The notes under the pieces were generated by a model. It made no database searches and was not told the DNA's origin. It was given only the letters and a program-made list of their open reading frames with translations. From contig NZ_SUMB01000014.1 in NCBI RefSeq assembly GCF_005048155.1, positions 186,001-250,000 on the forward strand: a stretch of DNA of 64,000 nt. Direction: 5' to 3'. The stretch's first letter is position 1. Every line of letters begins with the position of its first letter. Below, one piece after another: positions 16,430 through 24,184 of the stretch. Source of the DNA: Streptomyces piniterrae (GTDB taxonomy: Bacteria; Actinomycetota; Actinomycetes; Streptomycetales; Streptomycetaceae). A program made the position numbers and the translations under genes.

Positions 16430-18028
16430 GTGAGGAAGCGTGACCAGTGGCTGGCCGCCCCGATCGGAGCGGGGCTGACCACAGCCCTGCTCGCGATCGC
16501 CGGGTGCGGCTCGCAGGACCCGGGGGCCGCCGGAAGCGGCGAACCCGTGGTCATGGGAATGACGGACAAGGTCGTGGCCACCGACCCCGCCGCCGGCTAC
16601 GAACCAGGTTCGTGGCTGCTGTTCAACAACGTCTTCCAGTCGCTGCTGAGCTTCCCCAAGGGCGGCACCAAGCCCGTCCCGGAAGCCGCGGAGAGCTGCA
16701 TCTTCACCGACCGGAAGAGCACCGTCTACCGCTGCACGCTCAAGGACGGCCTGACCTTCAGCAACGGTGACGCCCTGACCTCGAAGGACGTCAAGTTCTC
16801 CTTCGACCGCACCCGGCGCATCAAGGACAAGAACGGCCCCGCCGTGATGTTCTCCGCCCTCGACAAGGTCGAGACGCCGGACGCCAAGACCGTCGTCTTC
16901 CACCTGAAGACACCCGACGCGACCTTCCCCATGAAGATCGCTTCCGGCGCCGGCTCCATCGTCGACCACGCCGTCTACCCCGCCGACCGGCTGCGCACCG
17001 ACGGCAAGGCCGTGGGCTCCGGCGTCTACACCCTGGAGGAGTACGGCCCGAAGAAGGCCCGGTTCGCCGTCAACTCCGCGTACAAGGGCCCCGCCAAGAT
17101 CAAGAACTCCGGTATGACCGTGAAGTTCTTCGACAGCCGCGACAAGCTCAAGAAGGCCGTCCAGACCGGTGCCGTCGACGTCGCCTACCGCGGCCTGGCC
17201 ATGCAGGACATCGCCGCGCTCAACAACGCGTCGCTGCATGAACAGCGCGGCACCCAGGTGGTCGAGGGCGACAGCGCCGAGGTCATGCACCTGGTCTTCA
17301 ACATGAAGGACCAGGTCGCCGGCAAGGCGGGCGTCCGCAAGGCGATCGCCTACCTCCTGGACCGCTCCACCCTCGTCCGGGACGTCTACAAGCACACCGC
17401 GGTGCCGCTGTACTCGATCGTCCCGGCCGGCATCACGGGCCACAACACCGCCTTCTTCAACGCCTACGGCGACCGCCCGCAGCCCGAGAAGGCCGCCGCC
17501 GCACTGCGGGACGCGGGCCAGAAGGGCAAGGTCCCGCTCACCCTGTGGGCCACCCCCGACCGCTACGGCCCCGGCACCGTCCCCGCCGTCCGCGAAATCG
17601 CCCAACAGCTGAACCACAGCGGCCTGTTCGACGCCAAGGTGAGCACCGCGCCCACCGAGGAGTACGAGAAGGGCATGGCCGACGGCCGCTACGGCGTCTA
17701 CGTGAAGGGCTGGATCCCGGACTACCCGGACCCGGACAACTTCACCCAGCCGTTCTTCGGCAAGGACAGCGTCCTGTCCAACAACTACGACTCGCCCCGC
17801 ATCACCGGGCGCCTGCTGCCCAAGACGGCCGACCAGCCCGATCGCGGCGCCACCAAGGGCGCCTTCCGCGAGGTGCAGGACATCGTCGCCCAGGACCTGC
17901 CGGTCATCCCGATCTGGCAGGGCAAGCAGTACGCCGTCGCACGCGAAGGGGTCTCCGGCCTGGAGTGGACCCTGGACTCCTCGACCGTCTTCCGGTTCTG
18001 GGAGATCAGCAAGTCGGCCGACGCCTGA
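16430..18028 (+). CDS. ABC transporter solute-binding lipoprotein, family 5 (paralogue)
   Basis: A 532-residue paralogue of the preceding protein. The lipobox is IAGC (Cys26). Matching motifs include YRCTLKDGLTFSNGDALTSKDVKFS and DIVAQDLPVIPIWQGKQYAVA, so the two probably arose by tandem duplication, although they have diverged well. GTG 16430 follows GAGGA by seven bases. The 132-bp gap to the first copy lets each be transcribed on its own. A strong terminator follows at 18051. The ligand is unknown. Confidence 0.9.
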   Translation: MRKRDQWLAAPIGAGLTTALLAIAGCGSQDPGAAGSGEPVVMGMTDKVVATDPAAGYEPGSWLLFNNVFQSLLSFPKGGTKPVPEAAESCIFTDRKSTVYRCTLKDGLTFSNGDALTSKDVKFSFDRTRRIKDKNGPAVMFSALDKVETPDAKTVVFHLKTPDATFPMKIASGAGSIVDHAVYPADRLRTDGKAVGSGVYTLEEYGPKKARFAVNSAYKGPAKIKNSGMTVKFFDSRDKLKKAVQTGAVDVAYRGLAMQDIAALNNASLHEQRGTQVVEGDSAEVMHLVFNMKDQVAGKAGVRKAIAYLLDRSTLVRDVYKHTAVPLYSIVPAGITGHNTAFFNAYGDRPQPEKAAAALRDAGQKGKVPLTLWATPDRYGPGTVPAVREIAQQLNHSGLFDAKVSTAPTEEYEKGMADGRYGVYVKGWIPDYPDPDNFTQPFFGKDSVLSNNYDSPRITGRLLPKTADQPDRGATKGAFREVQDIVAQDLPVIPIWQGKQYAVAREGVSGLEWTLDSSTVFRFWEISKSADA

Positions 18029-18050
18029 TCGGACGCCGCACGGACGACAG

Positions 18051-18085
18051 CGGGGCCGGCCCGGGGAATCCCCGGGCCGGCCCCG
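18051..18085 (+). terminator. Strong terminator after solute-binding genes
   Basis: A perfect 16-bp GC stem (18051-18066 with 18070-18085) around the loop AAT lies 22 bp after the stop codon at 18028. The neighbouring response-regulator gene converges on it, so it may act in both directions. Confidence 0.8.
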
Positions 18086-18196
18086 CCGCCGTTGAGCCGT
18101 GCCGTCGCATGAGCCCCGCCGTCGTGCGCACCGTTCGGGCGCGCGTAAAGCTTGCCGGCTGTACGGCCTCTGCCGGCTGTACGAACCCTGTGACGC

Positions 18197-18868
18197 CTAC
18201 TGCGCGCCCGGCCGCACCAGCCCGCTCTCGTACGCGTACACCGCGGCCTGCACCCGGTCGCGCAGCCCCAGCTTCGTCAGCACATGCCCCACATGCGTCT
18301 TGACCGTCGTCTCGCTCACGAACAGATCCGCGGCGATCTCCGCGTTCGACAGCCCGCGCGCCACCAGCTTCAGCACCTCGACCTCACGCTCGGTCAGCGT
18401 GTGCAGCGTGTCCGGCACCGGCTCCTCGCCCGACGGCAGATGCCCGGCGTACTTGTCCAGCAGCCGCCGAGTGATGCTCGGCGCGAGCATCGCCTCGCCC
18501 GCCGCCACCACCCGGATCGCCTGCACCAGCTCATTGGCCGGCGCGTCCTTCAGCAGAAAGCCGCTGGCCCCCGCCCGCAGCGCCTCGACCACGTACTCGT
18601 CCAGATCGAAGGTCGTGAGCACCAGCACCTTCGCCGGGCCGTCCTTCGCGGGCCCGGTGATCTGCCGGGTCGCCTCGACACCGTCCATCCGGGGCATCCG
18701 GATGTCCATCAGCACCACATCGGGCTGCAGCGCCCGTACCTGATCCAGTGCCTGCAGGCCGTCACCGGCCTCACCGACGACCGCCAGATCCTGCTCGGCC
18801 TCCAGAATCATCCGGAATCCGGTACGCAGCAGGGGCTGGTCGTCGACCAGCAGGACGCGGATGGCCAC
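18197..18868 (-). CDS. NarL/LuxR-type response regulator (orphan)
   Basis: A 223-residue two-component response regulator. The receiver domain (residues 1-120) has the acidic pair Asp9-Asp10, the phosphorylation site Asp55 in LMDIRMP, and the conserved Lys in GFLLKDAP. The C-terminal LuxR-type helix-turn-helix reads LTEREVEVLKLVARGLSNAEI, then VSETTVKTHVGHVLTKL. The start is GTG at 18868 with GGAG upstream. Nearly all regulators of this class are encoded beside their histidine kinase, but none is present on either side, so the partner must be encoded elsewhere. Confidence 0.92.
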   Translation of the reverse strand: MAIRVLLVDDQPLLRTGFRMILEAEQDLAVVGEAGDGLQALDQVRALQPDVVLMDIRMPRMDGVEATRQITGPAKDGPAKVLVLTTFDLDEYVVEALRAGASGFLLKDAPANELVQAIRVVAAGEAMLAPSITRRLLDKYAGHLPSGEEPVPDTLHTLTEREVEVLKLVARGLSNAEIAADLFVSETTVKTHVGHVLTKLGLRDRVQAAVYAYESGLVRPGAQ

Positions 18869-18944
18869 GAGCTCTCCTTCGATAGATCACCCCATTCTGC
18901 CCTGCCGCCCCCCGCCACCGTCCGCCGGGCGGACCGCCGGCGAC

Positions 18945-19083
18945 CGCGCTTCCCGGGAGGCAACCCCGGACCCCCGGCGGGAACACCTCCCGCCGCTCGC
19001 ACCGCCAACGGCTATGCCTCCTGGGGGACAACCCCCGGCTCCCCGGCCGGGACATCTCCCGCCGCTCGCACCGTCAACGGGTA
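18945..19083. repeat. Tandem duplication of about 69 bp at the RecB-like gene 3' end
   Basis: Two adjacent copies (about 18945-19013 and 19014-19083) share long identical runs, including CTCCCGCCGCTCGCACCG and CAACCCC. On the reverse strand the first copy read encodes the protein tail PLTVRAAGDVPAGEPG; the second lies after the stop and would read PLAVRAAGGVPAGGPG. Confidence 0.8.
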
Positions 19084-20010
19084 GACCGGGGGAGTGCCGC
19101 CGAATTCCGGACAGTGCGCCTGGTGGTCGCACCAGCCGCAGAGCTTGGTCGGCCGCGGCCGCCAGTCGCCGGTCTCCGTGGCCAGCTGGATCGCCTCCCA
19201 CAGCGCCAGCAACTTCCGCTCCACGCCCCGCAGATCCGCCTCACTCGGGTCGTACGTCACCAGATCGCCGCTGCCCAGATACACCAGCTGCAACCGCCTC
19301 GGCAGCACGCCCCGCAGCCGCCACACCACCAGCGCGTAGAACTTCATCTGGAACAGCGCGCCCTCCGCATACTGCGGACGCGGCGCCTTCCCGGTCTTGT
19401 AGTCGACGATCCGGATCTCGCCCGTCGGCGCGATATCGACCCGGTCGATGAAGCCCCGCAGCCGCAGCCCCGAATCCAGCACCGTCTCGACATACAGCTC
19501 GCGGTCGGCCGGCTCCAGACGCGTCGGATCCTCCAACGCGAACCACCGCTCCACCAGCGCCTCGGCGTCCGCCAGCCACTTCCCCAGCCGCTCGCCGTCC
19601 GCGTCGTCCTCGAACAGCCCGGCCAGCTCGGGCCGCTTGGCCAGCAGCTTCTCCCACTCGCCGGGCACCATGGCCCGCGCGCTGGGAGCCGTACGCTGCA
19701 CCGCCGGAGGGTCGAAGAGCCGCTCCAGCACGGCATGCACCACCGTGCCCCGCGTCGCCGCGGCGCTCGGCTTCTCCGGCAGCTTGTCGATCACCCGGAA
19801 GCGGTACAGCAGCGGACACTGCATGAAGTCGCTCGCCCGCGACGGGGACAGCGCCACCGGACGCCCGGCGCCGCCATCGGCCACGCCCGGCACCTGATCC
19901 CCCCGCGGGCCGTCCGCCGCGCCGTCACCCCCCTGCGGCCCCCGCTGCGCCCCCGGCCCGTGCTGCCCACCCTGCGCGGCCCCCTCGGCCTGCTCCGTGC
20001 TCGTTCCCAT
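19012..20010 (-). CDS. RecB-family PD-(D/E)XK exonuclease with probable Fe-S cluster
   Basis: A 332-residue nuclease. The core has LSPSRASDFMQCPLLYRFRV near the start, the catalytic strand EIRIVDYKTGKAP (Asp and Lys of PD-(D/E)XK), and a cysteine cluster LCGWCDHQAHC near the end. Together with the early Cys this fits the iron-sulfur 'staple' of AddB/Cas4-like nucleases. Proteins of this type are single-domain relatives of RecB and may act in DNA repair. ATG 20010 is the first good start; the following 45 residues are Gly/Gln-rich and likely unstructured. The last 25 residues come from a duplicated intergenic-type sequence (see repeat). Confidence 0.85.
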   Translation of the reverse strand: MGTSTEQAEGAAQGGQHGPGAQRGPQGGDGAADGPRGDQVPGVADGGAGRPVALSPSRASDFMQCPLLYRFRVIDKLPEKPSAAATRGTVVHAVLERLFDPPAVQRTAPSARAMVPGEWEKLLAKRPELAGLFEDDADGERLGKWLADAEALVERWFALEDPTRLEPADRELYVETVLDSGLRLRGFIDRVDIAPTGEIRIVDYKTGKAPRPQYAEGALFQMKFYALVVWRLRGVLPRRLQLVYLGSGDLVTYDPSEADLRGVERKLLALWEAIQLATETGDWRPRPTKLCGWCDHQAHCPEFGGTPPVYPLTVRAAGDVPAGEPGVVPQEA

Positions 20011-20247
20011 GCCACCAGACCCTACGGCCCGCCACTGACAGTCCCGCCAACACCCGTCCCAAGCCCTCAAGGAGCAGGGGATCCCCGCCCAAGCGCCCAA
20101 GCAGCGGAGGGACCCCCGTCCGGCGAGGCCCCCGCGGCGGATCCCGGCCGCGCGCTCCGCATACCATCGACGTCAGACCCCTTTGCCCTGCATGATCGAC
20201 AGATCATGCCCAACAGGTGCGAAGGCCGTATTCGACGAGGGGACGCC

Positions 20248-21507
20248 GTGGACGAGAGCGGGAAGCCGCAGGACCCCCAGGAGTCCGTGCGGCCCCAGCC
20301 GCCCGAGCCGCCCGAGGACACCAAAGAGCGCGAGGTACGCGAGCCCGGCAAGGGGAGGAGCGGTGGCGGCATCCTCATGGGCCGCCCCTTCGGCGTACCG
20401 GTCTACGTCGCCCCCAGCTGGTTCCTCGTCGCCGCCCTCATCACCTGGGTCTTCGGCGGCCAGCTGGAACGCGTCCTGCCCGAGCTCGGCGGCGCCCGCT
20501 ACCTCGTCTCACTGTTCTTCGCCGTCGCTTTCTACGCCTCGGTGCTCGTCCACGAGCTCGCGCACACCGTCGCCGCGCTCCGCTTCAAGCTCCCGGTACG
20601 CCGCATCCAGCTGCAGTTCTTCGGCGGCGTCTCGGAAATCGAGAAGGAGACCGAGACCCCCGGCCGGGAATTCACCCTCGCCGTCGTCGGCCCGCTGCTC
20701 TCCCTCGTCCTCGCCGGCGTCTTCTACGTCGGCATGCACCTGGTCGAGCCGGGCACCGTCCCCGGCGTCCTGCTCGCCGGCCTGATGATCTCCAACCTCA
20801 TCGTCGCGATCTTCAACCTGCTCCCAGGGCTGCCCCTGGACGGCGGCCGCATGCTCCGCGCCGTCGTCTGGAAGATCACCGGCAGGCCCATGACCGGCAC
20901 CGTCGCCGCCGCCTGGGTCGGCCGCGCGCTCGCCGTCGCCGTCCTCATCGGCCTGCCGCTGCTCACCCACACCGGCGCCCTCGGCAACACCCGCCCCGAG
21001 ATCGGCGGCGCCGACAGCCTCACCGACGCCCTGCTCGCCGCGATCCTCGCCGCCATCATCTGGACCGGCGCCGGCAACAGCCTCCGCATGGCCCGGCTGC
21101 GCGAACGCCTCCCCGACCTCCAGGCCCGCAACCTCACCCGGCGCGCCGTCCCCGTCGAGACCGACACGCCGCTGTCCGAAGCGCTCCGACGCGCCAACGA
21201 CGCCGGCGCCCGCGCCCTCGTCGTCGTCGACCGCCAGGGCGAACCCACCGCCGTCGTCCGCGAAGCCGCCATCGTCGGCATTCCCGACCACCGCCGCCCC
21301 TGGGTCCCCGTCGGCACCCTCGCCCAGGAACTCAAGGACGGCATGCGGGTCTCCGCCGAACTCGCCGGCGAAGACCTGCTGGAATACCTCCGCGCCACCC
21401 CGGCCACCGAATACCTCGTCGTCGAGGAGACGGGCGAGATCTACGGTGTGCTGTCCACGGCCGACGTCGAGCGCGCCTTCGTCTCCGCGATGGCCAGGCC
21501 GTCGTGA
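20248..21507 (+). CDS. Site-2 protease family membrane metalloprotease with CBS domains
   Basis: A 419-residue intramembrane zinc protease (M50, Rip3/SpoIVFB-like). It has a charged Pro-rich N-terminus (1-45), then membrane helices bearing the zinc motif HELAH (residues 102-106) and the second metal ligand in LPGLPLDGGRM (Asp198). The C-terminal third (about 310-415) is a pair of CBS domains, which bind adenine nucleotides and may gate the protease. It should cleave membrane-bound substrates such as anti-sigma factors; the substrate is unknown. GTG 20248 follows GAGGGG. It is divergent from the RecB-like gene across a 237-bp region. Confidence 0.9.
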   Translation: MDESGKPQDPQESVRPQPPEPPEDTKEREVREPGKGRSGGGILMGRPFGVPVYVAPSWFLVAALITWVFGGQLERVLPELGGARYLVSLFFAVAFYASVLVHELAHTVAALRFKLPVRRIQLQFFGGVSEIEKETETPGREFTLAVVGPLLSLVLAGVFYVGMHLVEPGTVPGVLLAGLMISNLIVAIFNLLPGLPLDGGRMLRAVVWKITGRPMTGTVAAAWVGRALAVAVLIGLPLLTHTGALGNTRPEIGGADSLTDALLAAILAAIIWTGAGNSLRMARLRERLPDLQARNLTRRAVPVETDTPLSEALRRANDAGARALVVVDRQGEPTAVVREAAIVGIPDHRRPWVPVGTLAQELKDGMRVSAELAGEDLLEYLRATPATEYLVVEETGEIYGVLSTADVERAFVSAMARPS

Positions 21508-21560
21508 TCCGGACGCATTGATCCGGCCGTACTGATCCGACGGCGCTGATCCGGCGGCTT
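21505..21560. repeat. 14-bp tandem repeat, four units, starting in a stop codon
   Basis: Four 14-bp units beginning TGATCCG (starts 21505, 21519, 21533, 21547) run head to tail. The TGA of the first unit is the stop codon of the metalloprotease gene. The rest of the gap to 21758 is C-rich with no gene. Confidence 0.85.
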
Positions 21561-21758
21561 GGCGCCCGGCGCCCTTGGGTAGCCCCCAGCCGGGGGGACC
21601 CGGGCGTTCGATTCGCCCCGTAGGCCGCCCCCCGGTCCGAGGCCCGCCCACCCGGCAACCCACCCGGCAACCCGCCCCACAGCCCCCCACACCCGCCCGG
21701 ACACCGCCCCACCCGCCGCCCCGCCCACCCATTGGTCCGGCCCGCCCCGATCGGCCGG

Positions 21759-21764
21759 TAGGCT
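21759..21764 (+). promoter_or_regulatory. -10 element for leaderless trmI transcript
   Basis: TAGGCT ends exactly 6 bp before the ATG at 21771, and no ribosome site is present between them. This is the layout expected when transcription starts at the A of the start codon. Confidence 0.6.
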
Positions 21765-21770
21765 GGTCAC

Positions 21771-22754
21771 ATGTCCGAACCGACCGGTGCCGCCCGCCGT
21801 CGCGGGCCCTTCAAGGTCGGGGACCAGGTCCAGCTCACCGACCCCAAGGGACGCCACTACACCTTCACGCTCGAAGAGGGAAAAAGCTTCCACACCCACA
21901 AGGGAGCCTTCCCCCACGACGAGCTGATCGGTGCTCCCGAGGGCAGTGTTGTCCGTACCACCGGGAACGTCGCCTACCTCGCGCTGCGCCCGCTGCTCCC
22001 CGACTACGTCCTGTCCATGCCCCGCGGCGCCGCCGTGGTCTACCCCAAGGACGCGGGGCAGATCCTGGCGATGGCCGACATCTTCCCCGGCGCCCGCGTC
22101 GTCGAGGCGGGGGTGGGATCCGGCTCGCTCAGCAGCTTCCTGCTGCGCGCCATCGGCGACCACGGCATGCTGCACTCCTACGAGCGCCGCGCCGACTTCG
22201 CCGAGATCGCCACGCAGAACGTCGAGCGCTACTTCGGCGGCCCGCACCCCGCGTGGACCCTCACCGTCGGCGACCTCCAGGACAACCTCTCCGACACCGA
22301 GGTCGACCGCGTCATCCTCGACATGCTCGCCCCCTGGGAGTGCCTGGAGGCCGTCTCCAAGGCCCTGGTCCCCGGCGGCATCCTGTGCGCGTACGTCGCC
22401 ACGACCACGCAGCTGGCCCGCACCGTCGAGTCGATCCGCGAACACGGCACCTTCAACGAGCCGTCGGCCTGGGAAACCATGGTCCGCACCTGGCACGTCG
22501 AGGGCCTCGCCGTCCGCCCCGACCACCGCATGATCGGCCACACCGGCTTCCTGCTGACCGCCCGCCGGCTCGCCGACGGCGTCGAGCCCCCGCTGCGCCG
22601 CCGCCGGCCGGCCAAGGGCGCGTACGGGGAGGACTACACCGGCCCCGGTGGCCGGGAGACCGCAGCGGCGGGCACGCGGGAAACCACAGCCCCCGCCAAG
22701 GCGGACCCGGCAGCGGCGTCCGCGGACGGTGACGGCTCCGCCGAGCGCGGCTGA
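21771..22754 (+). CDS. trmI: tRNA (adenine-58-N1)-methyltransferase
   Basis: A 327-residue class I methyltransferase that makes m1A58 in the T-loop of tRNA. The N-terminal beta domain (GPFKVGDQVQLTDPKGRHYT) and the SAM motif VVEAGVGSGSLSSFLLRAIG are typical, with VDRVILDMLAPWECLE as motif IV. The core ends near residue 280; about 45 low-complexity residues rich in Ala/Thr/Gly follow. In actinobacteria this gene lies next to the proteasome ATPase gene cluster, as here. The transcript is probably leaderless. Confidence 0.92.
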   Translation: MSEPTGAARRRGPFKVGDQVQLTDPKGRHYTFTLEEGKSFHTHKGAFPHDELIGAPEGSVVRTTGNVAYLALRPLLPDYVLSMPRGAAVVYPKDAGQILAMADIFPGARVVEAGVGSGSLSSFLLRAIGDHGMLHSYERRADFAEIATQNVERYFGGPHPAWTLTVGDLQDNLSDTEVDRVILDMLAPWECLEAVSKALVPGGILCAYVATTTQLARTVESIREHGTFNEPSAWETMVRTWHVEGLAVRPDHRMIGHTGFLLTARRLADGVEPPLRRRRPAKGAYGEDYTGPGGRETAAAGTRETTAPAKADPAAASADGDGSAERG

Positions 22755-22946
22755 CCGTCCCGATCCGGCCATCGAACCACCAGGCGCCGCCGACGAGTTC
22801 CGCTCCCGGAACCGCCGGCGGCGCCGCTTTGTTGAAAGACGGTTTCCGCTCGCGAAACTCCGGTGGCAACGGTTCCGCCCCGCCCCCACCTGTGGAACGA
22901 TGCTGGGCACTCCCACCGCCACAGCTCTTCACAGGAGTTACCCCGC

Positions 22947-23558
22947 GTGCAGCCCTTGGTCGGCCAGGACCTTTCGCATTCCCAGCCCCGCCCCATGCAC
23001 TGGCTCGCCACCGCCACCGCCATCTCGGGCGTCGTCGCGGCCGCGTCCCTCATCCAGCCCCCCGACGCCACGGCCACGACCTCGCACGGCGCCAAGCCCT
23101 CCTACCGGGCCAACACCGCCCAGGCCCCCGTGGCGGCCCCCAAGCCGGAAGAAGCCGACTTTCCCGTCAACTGCGGACCCAACCGCCTGGACGTGGTGAA
23201 AAAGGCCACCGGCGACCTCGACCTCGACGGTACGGCCGAGACCGTCGCGGTGGTCCGCTGTCACAGCGACTTCGGCACCCCGCCCAGTGGCGTCTACGTC
23301 CTCGCCCAGCCGACCGCCCCCGATGAGCCGGAAGCCCCGCCGCGCATCGTCGCGACCCTTGTCGCCCCGTCCCAGAAGCTCAGCGTCGAGCGCTTCGCCC
23401 TCAGGGGCGACACGATCTCCGCGACGCTCCTGGGCTACTCCTCGCTGGACGTGCCGCGCTGCTGCCCCGACGAGCGCAGGAACGTCAAGTGGCAATGGCG
23501 GGAGGGGAAGTTCATCGAGACCGAGCTGCCCTCCGCCGCGAACACCAAGAGCGCCTGA
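22947..23558 (+). CDS. Secreted protein with FG-GAP-like motif, unknown function
   Basis: A 203-residue protein. After a short N-terminus, a hydrophobic segment (WLATATAISGVVAAASLI) acts as signal peptide or anchor, followed by a Pro/Ala linker. The folded part has four cysteines (VNCGPN, VVRCHSD, RCCPDE) and a calcium-site-like DLDLDGTAETVAVV, as in FG-GAP/VCBS propeller blades. GTG 22947 is chosen because CAGGAG lies nine bases upstream. It sits between trmI and the ferredoxin gene. I do not recognise a function. Confidence 0.7.
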   Translation: MQPLVGQDLSHSQPRPMHWLATATAISGVVAAASLIQPPDATATTSHGAKPSYRANTAQAPVAAPKPEEADFPVNCGPNRLDVVKKATGDLDLDGTAETVAVVRCHSDFGTPPSGVYVLAQPTAPDEPEAPPRIVATLVAPSQKLSVERFALRGDTISATLLGYSSLDVPRCCPDERRNVKWQWREGKFIETELPSAANTKSA

Positions 23559-23573
23559 CTCGTCACACGAAGT

Positions 23574-23609
23574 AGGCGTGGTGCGGTCGGCATCGACCCC
23601 ACCACGCCT
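23574..23609. terminator. Bidirectional terminator between secreted protein and ferredoxin
   Basis: AGGCGTGGTG (23574-23583) pairs perfectly with CACCACGCCT (23600-23609) around a 16-nt loop, between convergent genes ending at 23558 and 23638. Confidence 0.65.
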
Positions 23610-23637
23610 GCGGTCCTTCCGCGCCGCGTCCGCCCGG

Positions 23638-23934
23638 CTACTCAGCGTCCGGACCGTAGACTTCCACCAGGTCCGACATACGACGGACGTGGATACAGTC
23701 TCCGGGGCACTCCTTCGCGGAGTCCCGCACATCATCGAGCAGCTTCAACGGGACGGGCGTTGTGGCACCCTTGTCCTGCAGCAGCTCGTCATCGGCGCTC
23801 TTCACATAAGCCAGACCGTCGATGTCCAGCTCGAAAACCTCCGGCGCGTACTGCGCGCAGATCCCGTCGCCGGTGCACAGGTCCTGGTCGATCCAGACTT
23901 CAAGCTCTGGACGGGCTTCATCCTGCGCGGTCAT
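23638..23934 (-). CDS. Ferredoxin, probable [3Fe-4S] type
   Basis: A 98-residue small electron carrier. The cluster ligands are in LCTGDGIC (Cys20 and Cys26, with Asp at the middle position where [4Fe-4S] ferredoxins have Cys) and ECPGDC (Cys76 and Cys80). The Asp substitution is typical of actinobacterial [3Fe-4S] ferredoxins that serve cytochromes P450. The loop between the two halves is long and acidic. ATG 23934 is preceded by a GGCAGG-like site. It is divergent from arc across 250 bp, a conserved position in Streptomyces; no P450 is nearby. Confidence 0.88.
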   Translation of the reverse strand: MTAQDEARPELEVWIDQDLCTGDGICAQYAPEVFELDIDGLAYVKSADDELLQDKGATTPVPLKLLDDVRDSAKECPGDCIHVRRMSDLVEVYGPDAE

Positions 23935-24184
23935 CTCGCCTGCCGTTCCCTGCCTACGTGATACGTAAATGTCTAAGTGGCGCCAGCCCTGACGGGTGTT
24001 GACCGTCCCGACGATACAACCGCTCGCTTTCCGATGTTGTTGGGTGGGTATTCCCTTGGCGTGAGGACGTGCGCAAGGGTGAAGATCGGACACACCCCGA
24101 CAGTCTTTTCGATCTAGGGGTTTCAACCTGCACCGGCCCAGGTAGGGTCAGGAAGCGTCCAGCTCCTTGGAGGAGGTGAGGACC

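Noticed and set aside
19114..20247. Extended N-terminus for the site-2 protease (open frame from 19114)
   Set aside because: The extra 378 residues are antisense to the RecB-like gene and compositionally unlike a protein; GTG 20248 with a ribosome site gives the normal family length.
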